The notes under the pieces are model-generated. The model ran no database searches. It was not told the origin of the DNA and was given only the letters and a program-made list of their open reading frames with translations. Below, in pieces: positions 24,058 to 32,359 of a DNA stretch of 64,000 bases. Source of the DNA: Caecibacter massiliensis (GTDB taxonomy: Bacteria; Bacillota; Negativicutes; Veillonellales; Megasphaeraceae); NCBI GenBank assembly GCA_900095875.1, contig LT608311.1:1054001-1118000 (forward strand), given 5' to 3'. How positions within the stretch are numbered: position 1 is the first letter of the stretch; every line of letters begins with the position of its first letter. Made by a program: the position numbers and the translations under genes.

Positions 24058-24109
24058 CAGAAAATGGGCTGCCCCAGGAAGGAAACTTCAAAGGACAGCC
24101 CATTTTCCA
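24058..24109 (+). terminator. terminator after cysK
   Basis: GAAAATGGGCTG and CAGCCCATTTTC form a 12-bp stem with a 26-nt loop. The T-run is part of the stem, so it should act in both directions. Confidence 0.65.
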
Positions 24110-24128
24110 TATGTGGGGGAAGAGCTGG

Positions 24129-24160
24129 TGGTTAGTGGTTAGTGGGAAAGGGATAGTTTT
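24129..24160 (-). repeat. 7-bp-phased tract
   Basis: On the minus strand it reads CTATCCC, then (after one extra T) TTCCCAC, TAACCAC, TAACCAC, CAGC. These are the same units, in the same order, as at 5868 and 14992. Confidence 0.7.
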
Positions 24161-24250
24161 CGGACTCAGATACTGGAACTCAGATGATAAAAGGACCCTT
24201 CAGTCAGCAAAGCTGACAGCTTCCCCTCACAGGGACGCCATATTACACAG

Positions 24251-24313
24251 TTCGTCGAACCGGCTTTTCTATATAAACTTAGCAACAAAGGACCCATGAC
24301 CGGGGACGGAAAG
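24251..24313 (-). repeat. end module of a mosaic element
   Basis: On the minus strand: CCGTCCCCGGTCATGGGTCC, then a GTTTATATAGAAAA stretch and a hairpin GCCGGTTCGACGAACTG. This is nearly the same as 14777-14843 on the plus strand. The region 24161-24250 before it is without a recognised feature apart from a GTCAGCAAAGCTGAC palindrome. Confidence 0.75.
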
Positions 24314-24349
24314 GGATAGTTTGGAGTTTGGAGTTTGATGTTTGATGAA
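24314..24349 (-). repeat. 7-bp-phased tract
   Basis: On the minus strand: CATCAAA, CATCAAA, CTCCAAA, CTCCAAA, CTATCCC, in phase. Confidence 0.75.
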
Positions 24350-24397
24350 GAAACCAGTTCGTCAAACCAGCTTTTTATACTAAAATTATCAGCTCTA

Positions 24398-24588
24398 GTG
24401 CCACGACGGCTGGCGTTTTACGTCAGGCATCGTCGGCGGGGCCGTCAGATGCAAGGAGGATGGAGGGAGGCGTAGCGGGGCTACGCTGACTGACGACGAC
24501 GACGCAGATGATGGTCCCGCCGGCGATGCATAGTAAATAAGCCAGACGCCGCGGCACGTCAGGAAACAAGTCCCCTGCCGTGGGTCCT
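24398..24588 (-). repeat. 191-bp element, copy 2
   Basis: It has the same length as the copy at 18002-18192 and about 8 differences by hand alignment. It begins 2 nt after the stop codon of the upstream gene at 24591 and is followed by a REP-like hairpin (24350-24377) with arms AGCTGGTTTG and AACTGGTTT. Confidence 0.9.
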
Positions 24589-24590
24589 AA

Positions 24591-25670
24591 TTACCACTCT
24601 ATCAATATCCGCTTTTTGTAATCCCTGTACCTTTTGAGTACTGTCTCATTCGTGTTGACCGCCCGTTTCAGCGACTGGTACGCCAGGGACCGCTTTTCTC
24701 CGTAATGATTGGCCAGGCGCAATGATACCGACGTGACGGGAGCCAGCCACCACGTATGGGTAAAGACCGCTGCCGTTACGCCAAGGGCATGGCACACGTA
24801 GGAAAGAACGGACCGACGGCCAAATTCATTTCCTTTCCGGTAGTCGGATAATTCCACTTTCCGGGATACGGAATAGGCAATGAGGATATACGGGATGACC
24901 GACGGGAACAGGCTGTCGCTCTGCACGGCCTCTGCCGCATCGACGTGTTCCAGCACATACTGGGACAGCTCTTCATTGGAAATACCGCTGTCGATCAGGT
25001 GGGCCGACATATCTCCCATCGTTACCTGACTGTAGACTTCATCCGTAGAGACAATATCGATGTGAGGATAACGTTCAAAAGCATTCTCTATATACTGGGC
25101 CGATTCCGTCGCTTTGAGCTGCAGTACGTCATTGATGCTGCCATCACTATTATAAATCGCTATATCCCAGCCGGGCTGTGTCGCCGACTGGGCCATTTCG
25201 GCATGGCATCCTGCCGGCAGGTGGCCATCGTTCAAATAGTCCGTATAGCGTATTTCAAATAATTTTCCCTTCAGACCGTTTACAAATCCTTCAAGCTGAT
25301 TTTCATCCATGCTCTCTATGGCACTGCGGAAATCCATATCGGCAGCCTTATCGGGATAGGCCAGCTCATAGGCCTGCTGCAGGTCATCGGGAATCTTCCA
25401 GCCCAGCAGGCGCTGCCAGAAATTCGGCAGACTCAGCCCAATGGAATCGAGGATCATATCCCGCTTCGTTTCCCCTTTCAACTGGCTTTTCGCCATGAGA
25501 TGCTGGATATCCTGATACTCCAGGGATTGTTCGCGCAGCCTGGCGATGAGCATATCAAAATCCCGCTGCCGGTAGGTCAGCCCGCGGACATTCCGTACCA
25601 TACCCACACTGCCCTTTGCGGCCCCTACGACAACGCCGCCAGCCAATTTCGCCATCTTTTTCTTTTCCAT
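24591..25670 (-). CDS. unrecognised protein with PD-(D/E)xK-like motif and membrane segment
   Basis: This 359-residue protein matches no family that I can name. It starts at ATG 25668-25670 with GGGAG 7 nt upstream. It has a glycine-rich N-terminus (KLAGGVVVGAAKGSVG), a helical region, then GKLFEIRYTDYLN, GWDIAIYNSDG and LQLKATES. The last three have the spacing of a PD-(D/E)xK nuclease core (E...D...QxK). A hydrophobic stretch (SYVCHALGVTAAVFTHTWWLA) near residue 310 and a very basic tail follow. A nuclease-like effector at the membrane is one reading; this is inference. Promoter TGGTATAAT at 25748-25756. Confidence 0.65.
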   Translation of the reverse strand: MEKKKMAKLAGGVVVGAAKGSVGMVRNVRGLTYRQRDFDMLIARLREQSLEYQDIQHLMAKSQLKGETKRDMILDSIGLSLPNFWQRLLGWKIPDDLQQAYELAYPDKAADMDFRSAIESMDENQLEGFVNGLKGKLFEIRYTDYLNDGHLPAGCHAEMAQSATQPGWDIAIYNSDGSINDVLQLKATESAQYIENAFERYPHIDIVSTDEVYSQVTMGDMSAHLIDSGISNEELSQYVLEHVDAAEAVQSDSLFPSVIPYILIAYSVSRKVELSDYRKGNEFGRRSVLSYVCHALGVTAAVFTHTWWLAPVTSVSLRLANHYGEKRSLAYQSLKRAVNTNETVLKRYRDYKKRILIEW

Positions 25671-25747
25671 GGATACACTCCCATCACAGATGCACCACCT
25701 CAGCGCATCCCTCTGAATTATGTTCATAACGTGCATGCTATGTATGC

Positions 25748-25756
25748 ATTATACCA
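25748..25756 (-). promoter_or_regulatory. extended -10 promoter
   Basis: The minus strand reads TGGTATAAT, about 78 nt upstream of the ATG at 25670. Confidence 0.5.
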
Positions 25757-25862
25757 TAGAAATGAAATGACTGCACGATGAAGAAAGGGATGGGATAGTA
25801 TCAAGATATTGTGGGAATTTTTGGAGATAAGAAAAAGGACCTTGGTATAAAAGCTGCATAAT

Positions 25863-25924
25863 GATATGCTCCCCCTATGATGACAGTTTTATTTTTTTAC
25901 TATCTCTCATAGGGGGAGCATATC
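25863..25924. terminator. 18-bp perfect inverted repeat after the ABC transporter operon
   Basis: GATATGCTCCCCCTATGA (25863-25880) is exactly complementary to 25907-25924. The 26-nt loop has a run of seven T. It follows the binding-protein gene and probably ends that operon, but the external T-run is weak. Confidence 0.7.
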
Positions 25925-25959
25925 ACATTTTATTACAGCCCTTTTTAGTATGTATTTCT

Positions 25960-26937
25960 TTACTGAACAGACTGGCAGAGAGCTTTGATGTCTATCTTGC
26001 GGTCTTTTTCCAGCATGCCTGTTTCGACGAGGAAGTCCTGGGTCTTCGTAAGGTCTTCTATGTCAGCATCGGTGATGGCCGGGTTGAAATCGTACCAGCC
26101 AGCCATAGCCTGTACCTGGTCTTCCGTGAGGCCCGTTTCCGCGGCGGCTGTGCCGTAGTATTTCTGCGGATCTGCCAGGTAGTCTTTGACGACTTTTTCA
26201 TGGGTCTGCATGAATTTCTTTGCCACTTCGGGGTACTGTTTGATAAAGTCGCTGCGCATGGCAATGACGATGGTGGCATCGAGGAGGCCTTTGCCCGTCG
26301 TCAGGATGCGGGCGCCGTCGTTTTTCATTTTCAGTGTCGCCGGACCTGCCAGCAGGGCTGCATCGGCACTGCCGCCGCTGAGGGCTGCCGCTGCCTGGGG
26401 GATGCCCATGGATACGAACTGGACGTCATCGGCGCTCATTCCTTCTTTAGCCAGGGCCGCCAGGAGGAGCTGGTGCAGGATAGTACCCTTCGGGCCGGCA
26501 ATTTTTTTGCCTTTCAGGTCTTTGACCGACTGGATGGACGGGTCTTTGGTCATGATCATAAAGGCTTCCGGTGCCCGGCTGTAGACGCCGACGACCGTCA
26601 GGTCGATGCCGTTGGCCCTGGCCAGGATGGCACTGGTTCCGCCCAGAGCATGGCAGACGTCGATTTTGCCGGCAGCCAGGGCTTCCGTCTGTTTCGGGCC
26701 GGCATCGAGGTCGGAATAGGTAATGGTAATGCCGTCGTCCTTGAATGCTTTTTCAAATACCTGATCTTTCTTTTCTATGATGGACGGGATATTGAGGGGC
26801 GATTTGACATAGGTCATGTTGATTGTTTCCGGTTTCTTTACCGCATTGGCCGATTTTTCCTGGCCGCAGCCGGCAAGGCCTGCCATGGCTACGACAATAG
26901 CCAGGCCTGCCAGTACGAGTTGTACGCTTCGTTTCAT
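25960..26937 (-). CDS. ABC transporter substrate-binding lipoprotein, sulfonate/taurine/nitrate type
   Basis: The 325-residue precursor has a lipoprotein signal with lipobox LAGC (about 21-24), then a SsuA/TauA-like (NMT1) fold: TYVKSPLNIPSIIEKK, ALAAGKIDVCHALGGTSAILARANG, and GPKGTILHQLLLAAL. It captures a small organic anion, most likely a sulfonate, outside the membrane. It overlaps the ATPase gene by 4 nt and is last in the operon permease-ATPase-binding protein. The substrate cannot be fixed from sequence alone. Confidence 0.85.
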   Translation of the reverse strand: MKRSVQLVLAGLAIVVAMAGLAGCGQEKSANAVKKPETINMTYVKSPLNIPSIIEKKDQVFEKAFKDDGITITYSDLDAGPKQTEALAAGKIDVCHALGGTSAILARANGIDLTVVGVYSRAPEAFMIMTKDPSIQSVKDLKGKKIAGPKGTILHQLLLAALAKEGMSADDVQFVSMGIPQAAAALSGGSADAALLAGPATLKMKNDGARILTTGKGLLDATIVIAMRSDFIKQYPEVAKKFMQTHEKVVKDYLADPQKYYGTAAAETGLTEDQVQAMAGWYDFNPAITDADIEDLTKTQDFLVETGMLEKDRKIDIKALCQSVQ

Positions 26938-27662
26938 AGGGGAGTCTCCTTTTCTTCTTCAAGAATATGCAATATATCAGTTTTCAGTGCCATCCGTCCG
27001 ACAACAGATGGCCGGGGATAGGGTTCTTCGTTGGTGACGCGTCCGCCACAGCAGCCTTTGTGCATGACCAGGATGTCCTGCCCCAGCCGCACCGCTTCAT
27101 CGAGGTCATGAGTGATGAATACGATGGTCATGGGCTGCCGCACATACTGGGCCATGAGCTCGTCCTGCAGTTTTTCCCGGGTAAAATAGTCCAGGGCCGC
27201 GAAGGGTTCATCCATGAGGAGCAACCGGGGCTGACACGACAGGGTACGCACCAGGGCAGCCCGCTGGGCCATGCCGCCGGACAGTTGATCCGGGTAGGCT
27301 TTGCGGAAGGAATCGAGGCCGAAGGCCTTCAGATACTGGCCGGCCAGCTCGGCCGATCCGCCCATGCCATGCCGCCAGATGCACACATTGTCTTCTACGG
27401 TCAGCCAGGGGAGCAGGCGCGGCGTCTGGAACATGACACCGGTCCGCGGGCGGGAGCCGCCAAAATCGAGGGTCCCTTCGTCCGGCCGTTCCAGTCCGGC
27501 CAGAAGGCGCAGGAGTGTCGTCTTGCCGCAGCCGCTCTTTCCGACGATGACCGTAAACGAGCCGTCCCGGATGGACAGACTGCACCCTTTCAGGGCAGCT
27601 ACCCGTTTGCCGTCAGGCAGGGTATAGAAGCGGGACAGGTCTTCCATGCGGATATCACTCAT
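26934..27662 (-). CDS. ABC transporter ATPase, sulfonate/taurine type
   Basis: The 242-residue ATPase has Walker A GKSGCGKTT (about 37-45), the signature LSGGMAQRAALVRTL, Walker B LLLMDEPFAALD and a late H-loop THD. It is of the SsuB/TauB subclass. It overlaps the permease gene by 8 nt and the binding-protein gene by 4 nt, so all three are co-translated. It powers uptake through the neighbouring permease. Confidence 0.9.
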   Translation of the reverse strand: MSDIRMEDLSRFYTLPDGKRVAALKGCSLSIRDGSFTVIVGKSGCGKTTLLRLLAGLERPDEGTLDFGGSRPRTGVMFQTPRLLPWLTVEDNVCIWRHGMGGSAELAGQYLKAFGLDSFRKAYPDQLSGGMAQRAALVRTLSCQPRLLLMDEPFAALDYFTREKLQDELMAQYVRQPMTIVFITHDLDEAVRLGQDILVMHKGCCGGRVTNEEPYPRPSVVGRMALKTDILHILEEEKETPL

Positions 27663-28425
27663 GATGCTCCTTCCTTTCTGTCCAGAGATAGCGCTGGCCT
27701 ATGGCTCTCATGAGGGCATCAGCGGCGATTCCCAGGACGCCCAGGGTCAGGATGCCGGCCACGACGATATCAGGCCGGGCCATTTCTTCCCCGTCGAGGA
27801 TGAGATATCCCAGGCCTGCCGTGGCGGCAATCATTTCCGCCCCGATGAGGGAGCGCCAGCTGTAGCCCAGGCCGATGCGCAGTCCCGTGTACATAGCAGG
27901 CAAGGCCTGAGGCAGGCGGATATGCCAGAAAACAGCCCGGGAAGACAGGCCATAGACGCGGCCCATTTCCAGCAGCTGTTCATCGGGGTGGGACATGCCG
28001 TCGAGGGTATTGAGGAATATGGGGAAAACGGTCGCCAGGACGACGATGATGATTTTACTGGCCTCGCCAATGCCGAACCAGAGGATGAGCATGGGCAGCA
28101 GGGCCAGGGGCGGCACGTTCCGCAGAAATTCCAGGAGGGAATGGCAGACACGGCGGGCCGCCGGATGCAGGCCCAGCCAGATTCCGCCGGGAAGGGCCAG
28201 GGCCGCTGCGATGGCAAAGCCCGTCATGACCCGCATCAGGCTCGCCCCGATATGGCGGGCCAGCTGCCCCGACGCGGCCAGCTGCAGCCAGCTGGACCAG
28301 ACCCGTTCCGGCGGCGGGACGATATATGAGCCCCACCAGTGCCCCATGCTTCCCAGCTGCCAGCAGGCTATCAGAAGCAGGGGCAGAGCGCAGATTGTCA
28401 ATATCTTCGTTAGTATTCGTTTCAT
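27655..28425 (-). CDS. ABC transporter permease, sulfonate/taurine type
   Basis: This 256-residue inner-membrane protein has about six helices and the EAA-like loop GASLMRVMTGFAIAAALALP plus the C-terminal LGYSWRSLIGAEMIAATAGLGYLI typical of SsuC/TauC. I start it at ATG 28423-28425; a GTG at 28461 is inside the terminator hairpin of the leader. There is only a weak AGG before this ATG, but two overlapping leader frames end at it, so translation may be coupled. It is the first gene of the operon. Confidence 0.85.
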   Translation of the reverse strand: MKRILTKILTICALPLLLIACWQLGSMGHWWGSYIVPPPERVWSSWLQLAASGQLARHIGASLMRVMTGFAIAAALALPGGIWLGLHPAARRVCHSLLEFLRNVPPLALLPMLILWFGIGEASKIIIVVLATVFPIFLNTLDGMSHPDEQLLEMGRVYGLSSRAVFWHIRLPQALPAMYTGLRIGLGYSWRSLIGAEMIAATAGLGYLILDGEEMARPDIVVAGILTLGVLGIAADALMRAIGQRYLWTERKEHHE

Positions 28426-28429
28426 GGCA

Positions 28430-28477
28430 TTACCTGAAAAAAACCTCCATGCCGAAAGCACAGAGGTCCCTTGTCAT
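28430..28477 (-). CDS. possible leader peptide of the ABC operon
   Basis: A 15-codon frame starts at ATG 28475-28477 with GGCGGAG 7 nt upstream and ends TAA just before the permease ATG. The peptide MTRDLCAFGMEVFFR contains one Cys and internal Met. It runs through the terminator hairpin, so its translation could control read-through. There is no proof that it is made. Confidence 0.35.
   Translation of the reverse strand: MTRDLCAFGMEVFFR
28437..28468 (-). terminator. attenuator-type terminator in the ABC operon leader
   Basis: On the minus strand ACCTCTGTGC, TTTC, GGCATGGAGGT and seven T lie between the promoter and the permease gene. Upstream GCACAG (in GTCTGCACAGC) can pair with CTGTGC of the terminator and act as an antiterminator arm. 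Confidence 0.7.
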
Positions 28478-28577
28478 ACATGTACTCCGCCTTTGCTGTG
28501 CAGACACCTTTACAGTGAAGAACGACATATAGATATCATGTTTGCTGTCAGAATCACTCTTTCAACTCACATTCCGT

Positions 28578-28607
28578 ATTATACCATAAGCACGGGAAGC
28601 ATCACAA
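28578..28607 (-). promoter_or_regulatory. promoter of the sulfonate-type ABC operon
   Basis: On the minus strand TTGTGA (28607-28602), an 18-nt spacer and TATAAT (28583-28578) with a TGG extension; it gives a leader of about 145 nt. Confidence 0.7.
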
Positions 28608-28617
28608 ATCGTTTCCG

Positions 28618-30027
28618 TCATTCATCCCAGGCACTGTCCGGCAGATTTTCGATGTCCGGCCAGGCCGCGTTGATTGCCTGTGCCATGAGCTTCTTTCCTG
28701 CCGGATCCAGGTGGAGGCCGTCGAAGGCCAGTTCCGTCCGGAGCATCCCCTGGCTATCGTACATGCCCGGCGTAATGTCGATATGGACCTGGGAACGGAT
28801 ATAACGGTTGACGCGGCCGATCTGCCACTGCCAGTCCGGCGCCGTTTCATCGTCAAAAGTCCGTTTGATATTGTCGGGATTGACAGGCGGCACGGTCAGG
28901 AATACCGGACGGATACCGTGTTCCAGGGATTTTTTTCGCACCTCTTCCATATCGGAAATGACGACATCCGCCCCCAGGCCGTTGCGCAGGCTGTTCGATC
29001 CCATGAGGATCAGGAGATATTTCGGCCTGAATGGCAGGACATCGGCGTCGAACCGGTCTTTGGTCATGGTACTCGTATCGCCGCTCTGGGCCAGGTTGAC
29101 CGCAGGAAAATCGAGGTACGACAGATAGCTGAAATCCCAGTCAGCCGGCGAATAGGAGACGCTGCCACCACCGTGGCTGATGCTGTCGCCCAGGACGGCC
29201 ACCGTATAGGGCGTATCCGGATCGGTCAAAAACGGCTGGGCATCGGACCAGACGCCGATGGGGCCCCCCTGCTCATCGAGGGCCCGGACCCGCCAGTAAA
29301 AGGGATGATTCCCATAGCGCGGCCGGGGATCGTATTTCTGAGCCGAATCGGTCCGGTACACGTCGATGCGGTGCTGTGACGGTTCTACGCCTCCGGGATT
29401 TTCCGGCGCTGAATCCAGTACTTCCACTTCATACTGGCTGGCTCCGGGTACGGGGAACCAGTCGTAGACGGGATAAAGCAGGACTGACCCCTTTCCTGTA
29501 TTATACGCAGACAACAGCTCCGGCTTTTCTACAAAGGGAGCCATCCGGTCCAGGGGAACTTTTTCAATTGATGAATAGTCACTGACCCGGCGTCCCTCCA
29601 TATCCAGCCCATAGACGCGATAGTAGAAACAGTCGTCCTGGAAATCATCCGGCAGGGCCAGTTCGATGCCGTTGGTATAGGCCCGCTGTTCCGGCATGAC
29701 CGGTTCGTAGGCGATGTCTCCCGTTTTTTCATCCGGTTCCATCTGCCGCAGGACCTGCACATCGTACATGACAGCTCCATCTACACGGGTCCAGCGCAGG
29801 ATGGGGTGGACCGGAGCCGGCGCTCCTTCCGAATAATGGCGCAGGAGAACCGGTTTTTCCCTATCGGTCCGGTCTCCGGACGAACCGTATATTTTCTGTG
29901 CTTTTTCCAGAGGCGGCGACACGATGAGCCCGTGATGCGCATTCTGCCGGGCTGTCGTAGCCAGGACGCCGTAGCCCAGGGTAAACGATAAGAGTAATAG
30001 TAAAATCAGCATACTTTTATGGCGCAT
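28618..30027 (-). CDS. secreted SGNH/GDSL-type esterase with FnIII-like domains
   Basis: This 469-residue protein has an N-terminal signal or anchor (MLILLLLLSFTLGYGVLA). Two beta-rich repeats (about 60-170 and 180-280, with VMYDVQVL and SQYEVEVL, then FYYRVYGLD and FYWRVRALD) look like fibronectin type III folds. The C-terminal SGNH hydrolase has block I AVLGDSISHGG, block III MGSNSLRN, and block V FDGLHLDPAG with the catalytic D-x-x-H. It probably removes acyl groups from a surface glycan or lipid; that is inference. ATG 30025-30027 has AAAGGAGG 7 nt upstream; the ATG one codon earlier is nearer to the ribosome site. Confidence 0.85.
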   Translation of the reverse strand: MRHKSMLILLLLLSFTLGYGVLATTARQNAHHGLIVSPPLEKAQKIYGSSGDRTDREKPVLLRHYSEGAPAPVHPILRWTRVDGAVMYDVQVLRQMEPDEKTGDIAYEPVMPEQRAYTNGIELALPDDFQDDCFYYRVYGLDMEGRRVSDYSSIEKVPLDRMAPFVEKPELLSAYNTGKGSVLLYPVYDWFPVPGASQYEVEVLDSAPENPGGVEPSQHRIDVYRTDSAQKYDPRPRYGNHPFYWRVRALDEQGGPIGVWSDAQPFLTDPDTPYTVAVLGDSISHGGGSVSYSPADWDFSYLSYLDFPAVNLAQSGDTSTMTKDRFDADVLPFRPKYLLILMGSNSLRNGLGADVVISDMEEVRKKSLEHGIRPVFLTVPPVNPDNIKRTFDDETAPDWQWQIGRVNRYIRSQVHIDITPGMYDSQGMLRTELAFDGLHLDPAGKKLMAQAINAAWPDIENLPDSAWDE

Positions 30028-30172
30028 CATCCCGCCTCCTTTTAATGATATCGCTAATCATTACTTATTATATACCATTTCTATCTATCTTACAACATAC
30101 GGCCGGACAGGGAGAAAAAGAGGCGCCGCAATGATACGGCGTCCCTGAAAAAATTCACCCCTATCGGATAAA

Positions 30173-31426
30173 TCAGCTATGTCCTTCTGTTTTCTCTGTC
30201 CTGGCCTTATCCTTTTTAGCCGGCGCTTTGTAACCGTACTGGCTCTTCCATTTCTTGTCCAGTTTCTGGATTTCTTTGTCGGAAAGCATGGCCGGTTTGG
30301 CCCGCAGCGCCTGATTCAAGTTATGGACAATGGCCGCGCCGTCATCGCCGGGAGCACAATCCATGATGTGCTGTCCCTGGACGGAAATTTCGTTGCCATT
30401 CTGGAGGATCTGCCAGTCGTTGCCTGTCAGGTCCATGCCTTTGACCTTGCCAGAGGCAACGGGAGTCGTCCGGATTTTCTTGTCATCCTGCGCTTCCCCA
30501 TAGATGGTGTGGGTCACGCGTGACAGGTTCCCGGCAACGAGGAAAGCACGGCGGCGCCGCGAATAGTCACCGTACGGAGCGGGACTGACCACGGGCTGGG
30601 CATTGACGTAGACCATGTCTCCCCCTACCTGGACGTGATTGCCCGACCAGCGCGTCATGCGGCGGCCCAGCTTTTCAATGCGCTTCGTCATCTGTGGGTG
30701 GTTATTGGGGCTGATGACCCGTTTGAACCCTTCCTGATAGAGGTCGCCGTATTTTTCATAGACAAACTGCATCGACGACGGGGCACCGCCGACGTTGTAG
30801 GGCGTATTCTTCATGACCTCAAAGCCATAGGCATCGGCTTCTTTTTCCTGATTCATGGTTACCATTTCATTGTCGATGTAATTGATCACAATGCCGCCGA
30901 GGAGTACGTCGAGCATTTCCGCATGGCCGCCAAAGGCAAGGTCTACGGCAACGGAAACGCCGATGCTCTTCATGACGCCGTTGATGGCGTGATGGCGTTC
31001 GCCGTGCTGCATTTCATGGCACAGGGTGAAAGCCAGTTCATCATCGTTGAGCGTATCCATCATGCCCTGATTGACAGAAATGACGCCGCCCACCGTTTCA
31101 AAGGCGTTCAGATCCTTGCTGGGATTGGCATAGACATCGTAATTGCGTTTGATCATCCCCGTCCGGACGAGGTTGTCGGCAATCCGGTCCAGCCGCTGCT
31201 CATATTCATAATTATCTGCCACACCGGTCTTGGCCTGGGTCTGGGCCAGCATCTGCGGCTGCATCTGCGTATCCATCTTGACGAGCTGCTGCTTGATGAG
31301 GGCCGCTGCGGCGGCGCCATAGAGTACCGTTTCCACGGCAGACGCAGCTGCCGCCATCCCAACGGGCAGCGTCACCAGTGACGTCCCCAGTACCAGTGTG
31401 GTTATCCATTTTTTCCATCGTTTCAC
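30173..31426 (-). CDS. exported M48-family metalloprotease
   Basis: The 417-residue protein starts at GTG 31424-31426 with AGGGGA 7 nt upstream. It has a signal peptide (WITTLVLGTSLVTLPVGMAAAA). The zinc motif HEMQH lies in FTLCHEMQHGERHH, and the third ligand Glu in EKEADAYGFEVM. This is the BepA/LoiP-type arrangement of envelope quality-control proteases. The C-terminal part with many basic residues is not a known domain. It stands alone before the ppiB-GIY-YIG unit, with only 13 nt between. Confidence 0.88.
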   Translation of the reverse strand: MKRWKKWITTLVLGTSLVTLPVGMAAAASAVETVLYGAAAAALIKQQLVKMDTQMQPQMLAQTQAKTGVADNYEYEQRLDRIADNLVRTGMIKRNYDVYANPSKDLNAFETVGGVISVNQGMMDTLNDDELAFTLCHEMQHGERHHAINGVMKSIGVSVAVDLAFGGHAEMLDVLLGGIVINYIDNEMVTMNQEKEADAYGFEVMKNTPYNVGGAPSSMQFVYEKYGDLYQEGFKRVISPNNHPQMTKRIEKLGRRMTRWSGNHVQVGGDMVYVNAQPVVSPAPYGDYSRRRRAFLVAGNLSRVTHTIYGEAQDDKKIRTTPVASGKVKGMDLTGNDWQILQNGNEISVQGQHIMDCAPGDDGAAIVHNLNQALRAKPAMLSDKEIQKLDKKWKSQYGYKAPAKKDKARTEKTEGHS

Positions 31427-31439
31427 ACGAATCCATCCC

Positions 31440-31727
31440 CTATTCTTCTTCCGGCAGTCTCTGCTGCGTCTGAATCAGGTCTATTTTCTTCGCGCGTGGC
31501 CATTGTTTGATTTCCCATTCCCAGTGCATGGCCGCATGCTGCGATGCAAAGGCCTGGCTCCAGACGAGGGTCACCGGCCGGCGGCTGCGGGTGTATTTTG
31601 CCCCGCCCCGGCTGTTGTGGGCGGCGACCCGGCGCTGGATGTCACAGGTCCATCCTGTATAGTACGACCCGTCAGCACAGCGTACGACATAGGTATAATA
31701 GGCCCGGTCTGTCTGATTATTTTTCAA
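31440..31727 (-). CDS. GIY-YIG domain protein (UPF0213 type)
   Basis: This is a single-domain GIY-YIG protein of about 95 residues. The motif appears as YYTYVVRCADGSYYTGWT, then RRVAAHN and an EWEIKQW helix with the conserved Glu. Stand-alone members of this family (YhbQ-like) are widespread, and their cellular job is not settled. Start codons are TTG at 31725-31727 or 31734-31736, both inside or beside the ppiB 3' end and without a clear ribosome site, so translation probably depends on ppiB. Confidence 0.8.
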   Translation of the reverse strand: MKNNQTDRAYYTYVVRCADGSYYTGWTCDIQRRVAAHNSRGGAKYTRSRRPVTLVWSQAFASQHAAMHWEWEIKQWPRAKKIDLIQTQQRLPEEE

Positions 31728-32193
31728 CGATTTCAATGGTGTCGAGGACGACGTCTTCCAAGGGTTTATCCCGGAAATCGGTCGCCGTCTTGCTGATGGC
31801 TTCTACGACATCGTAGTTTTCTACTACTTTGCCAAAAATGGAGTGATGATTCTGGAGCCACGGCGTCGGAACGACGGTCACAAAGAACTGGGAACTGCCC
31901 GTATTGGGGCCGGCATTGGCCATGGCCAGGACACCCGGTTCGCTGAAGTCGAGGCCCGGGCCGAATTCATCGGGAATCATTTCATCGGAACCGCCAAATC
32001 CCGTTCCCTGGGGATCGCCGCCCTGGATCATGAAATCGGCGATGATGCGATGGAATATGGTGCCGTCATAGAACTTGCTGTCGGCCAGCTTCTTGAAATT
32101 GGCGACTGTAATCGGGGCCTTGTCGGGAAATAATTCTACGGTGAATTCCCCGCGGTTGGTCTTAAACAATGCATACATTTTTTTATCTGCCAT
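31717..32193 (-). CDS. ppiB: cyclophilin-type peptidyl-prolyl isomerase
   Basis: The 158-residue cytoplasmic cyclophilin has FHRIIADFMIQGGDPQGTG (the catalytic Arg and the GGDP loop), MANAGPNTGSSQFFVT and a C-terminal HSIFGKV. It speeds cis-trans isomerisation at proline. AGGAGG lies 9 nt before the ATG. The GIY-YIG gene overlaps its stop. Confidence 0.95.
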   Translation of the reverse strand: MADKKMYALFKTNRGEFTVELFPDKAPITVANFKKLADSKFYDGTIFHRIIADFMIQGGDPQGTGFGGSDEMIPDEFGPGLDFSEPGVLAMANAGPNTGSSQFFVTVVPTPWLQNHHSIFGKVVENYDVVEAISKTATDFRDKPLEDVVLDTIEIVEK

Positions 32194-32307
32194 AATACTG
32201 ATCCTCCTGAAATGTTTCTTTTATTTTTTCTTCTATTATATACTATATATTCTGCAAACTGCAAACCATCCTGCCCTTTAAAAAGTATATGTTTCCCTTC
32301 TGTTCTA

Positions 32308-32316
32308 TGGTATACT
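32308..32316 (+). promoter_or_regulatory. extended -10 promoter of the nitrilase gene
   Basis: The plus strand reads TGGTATACT about 44 nt before the start. Confidence 0.45.
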
Positions 32317-32359
32317 AGAATTAGATTCAGTTATTGTATATCAGAGGGGGATGAAGGTC

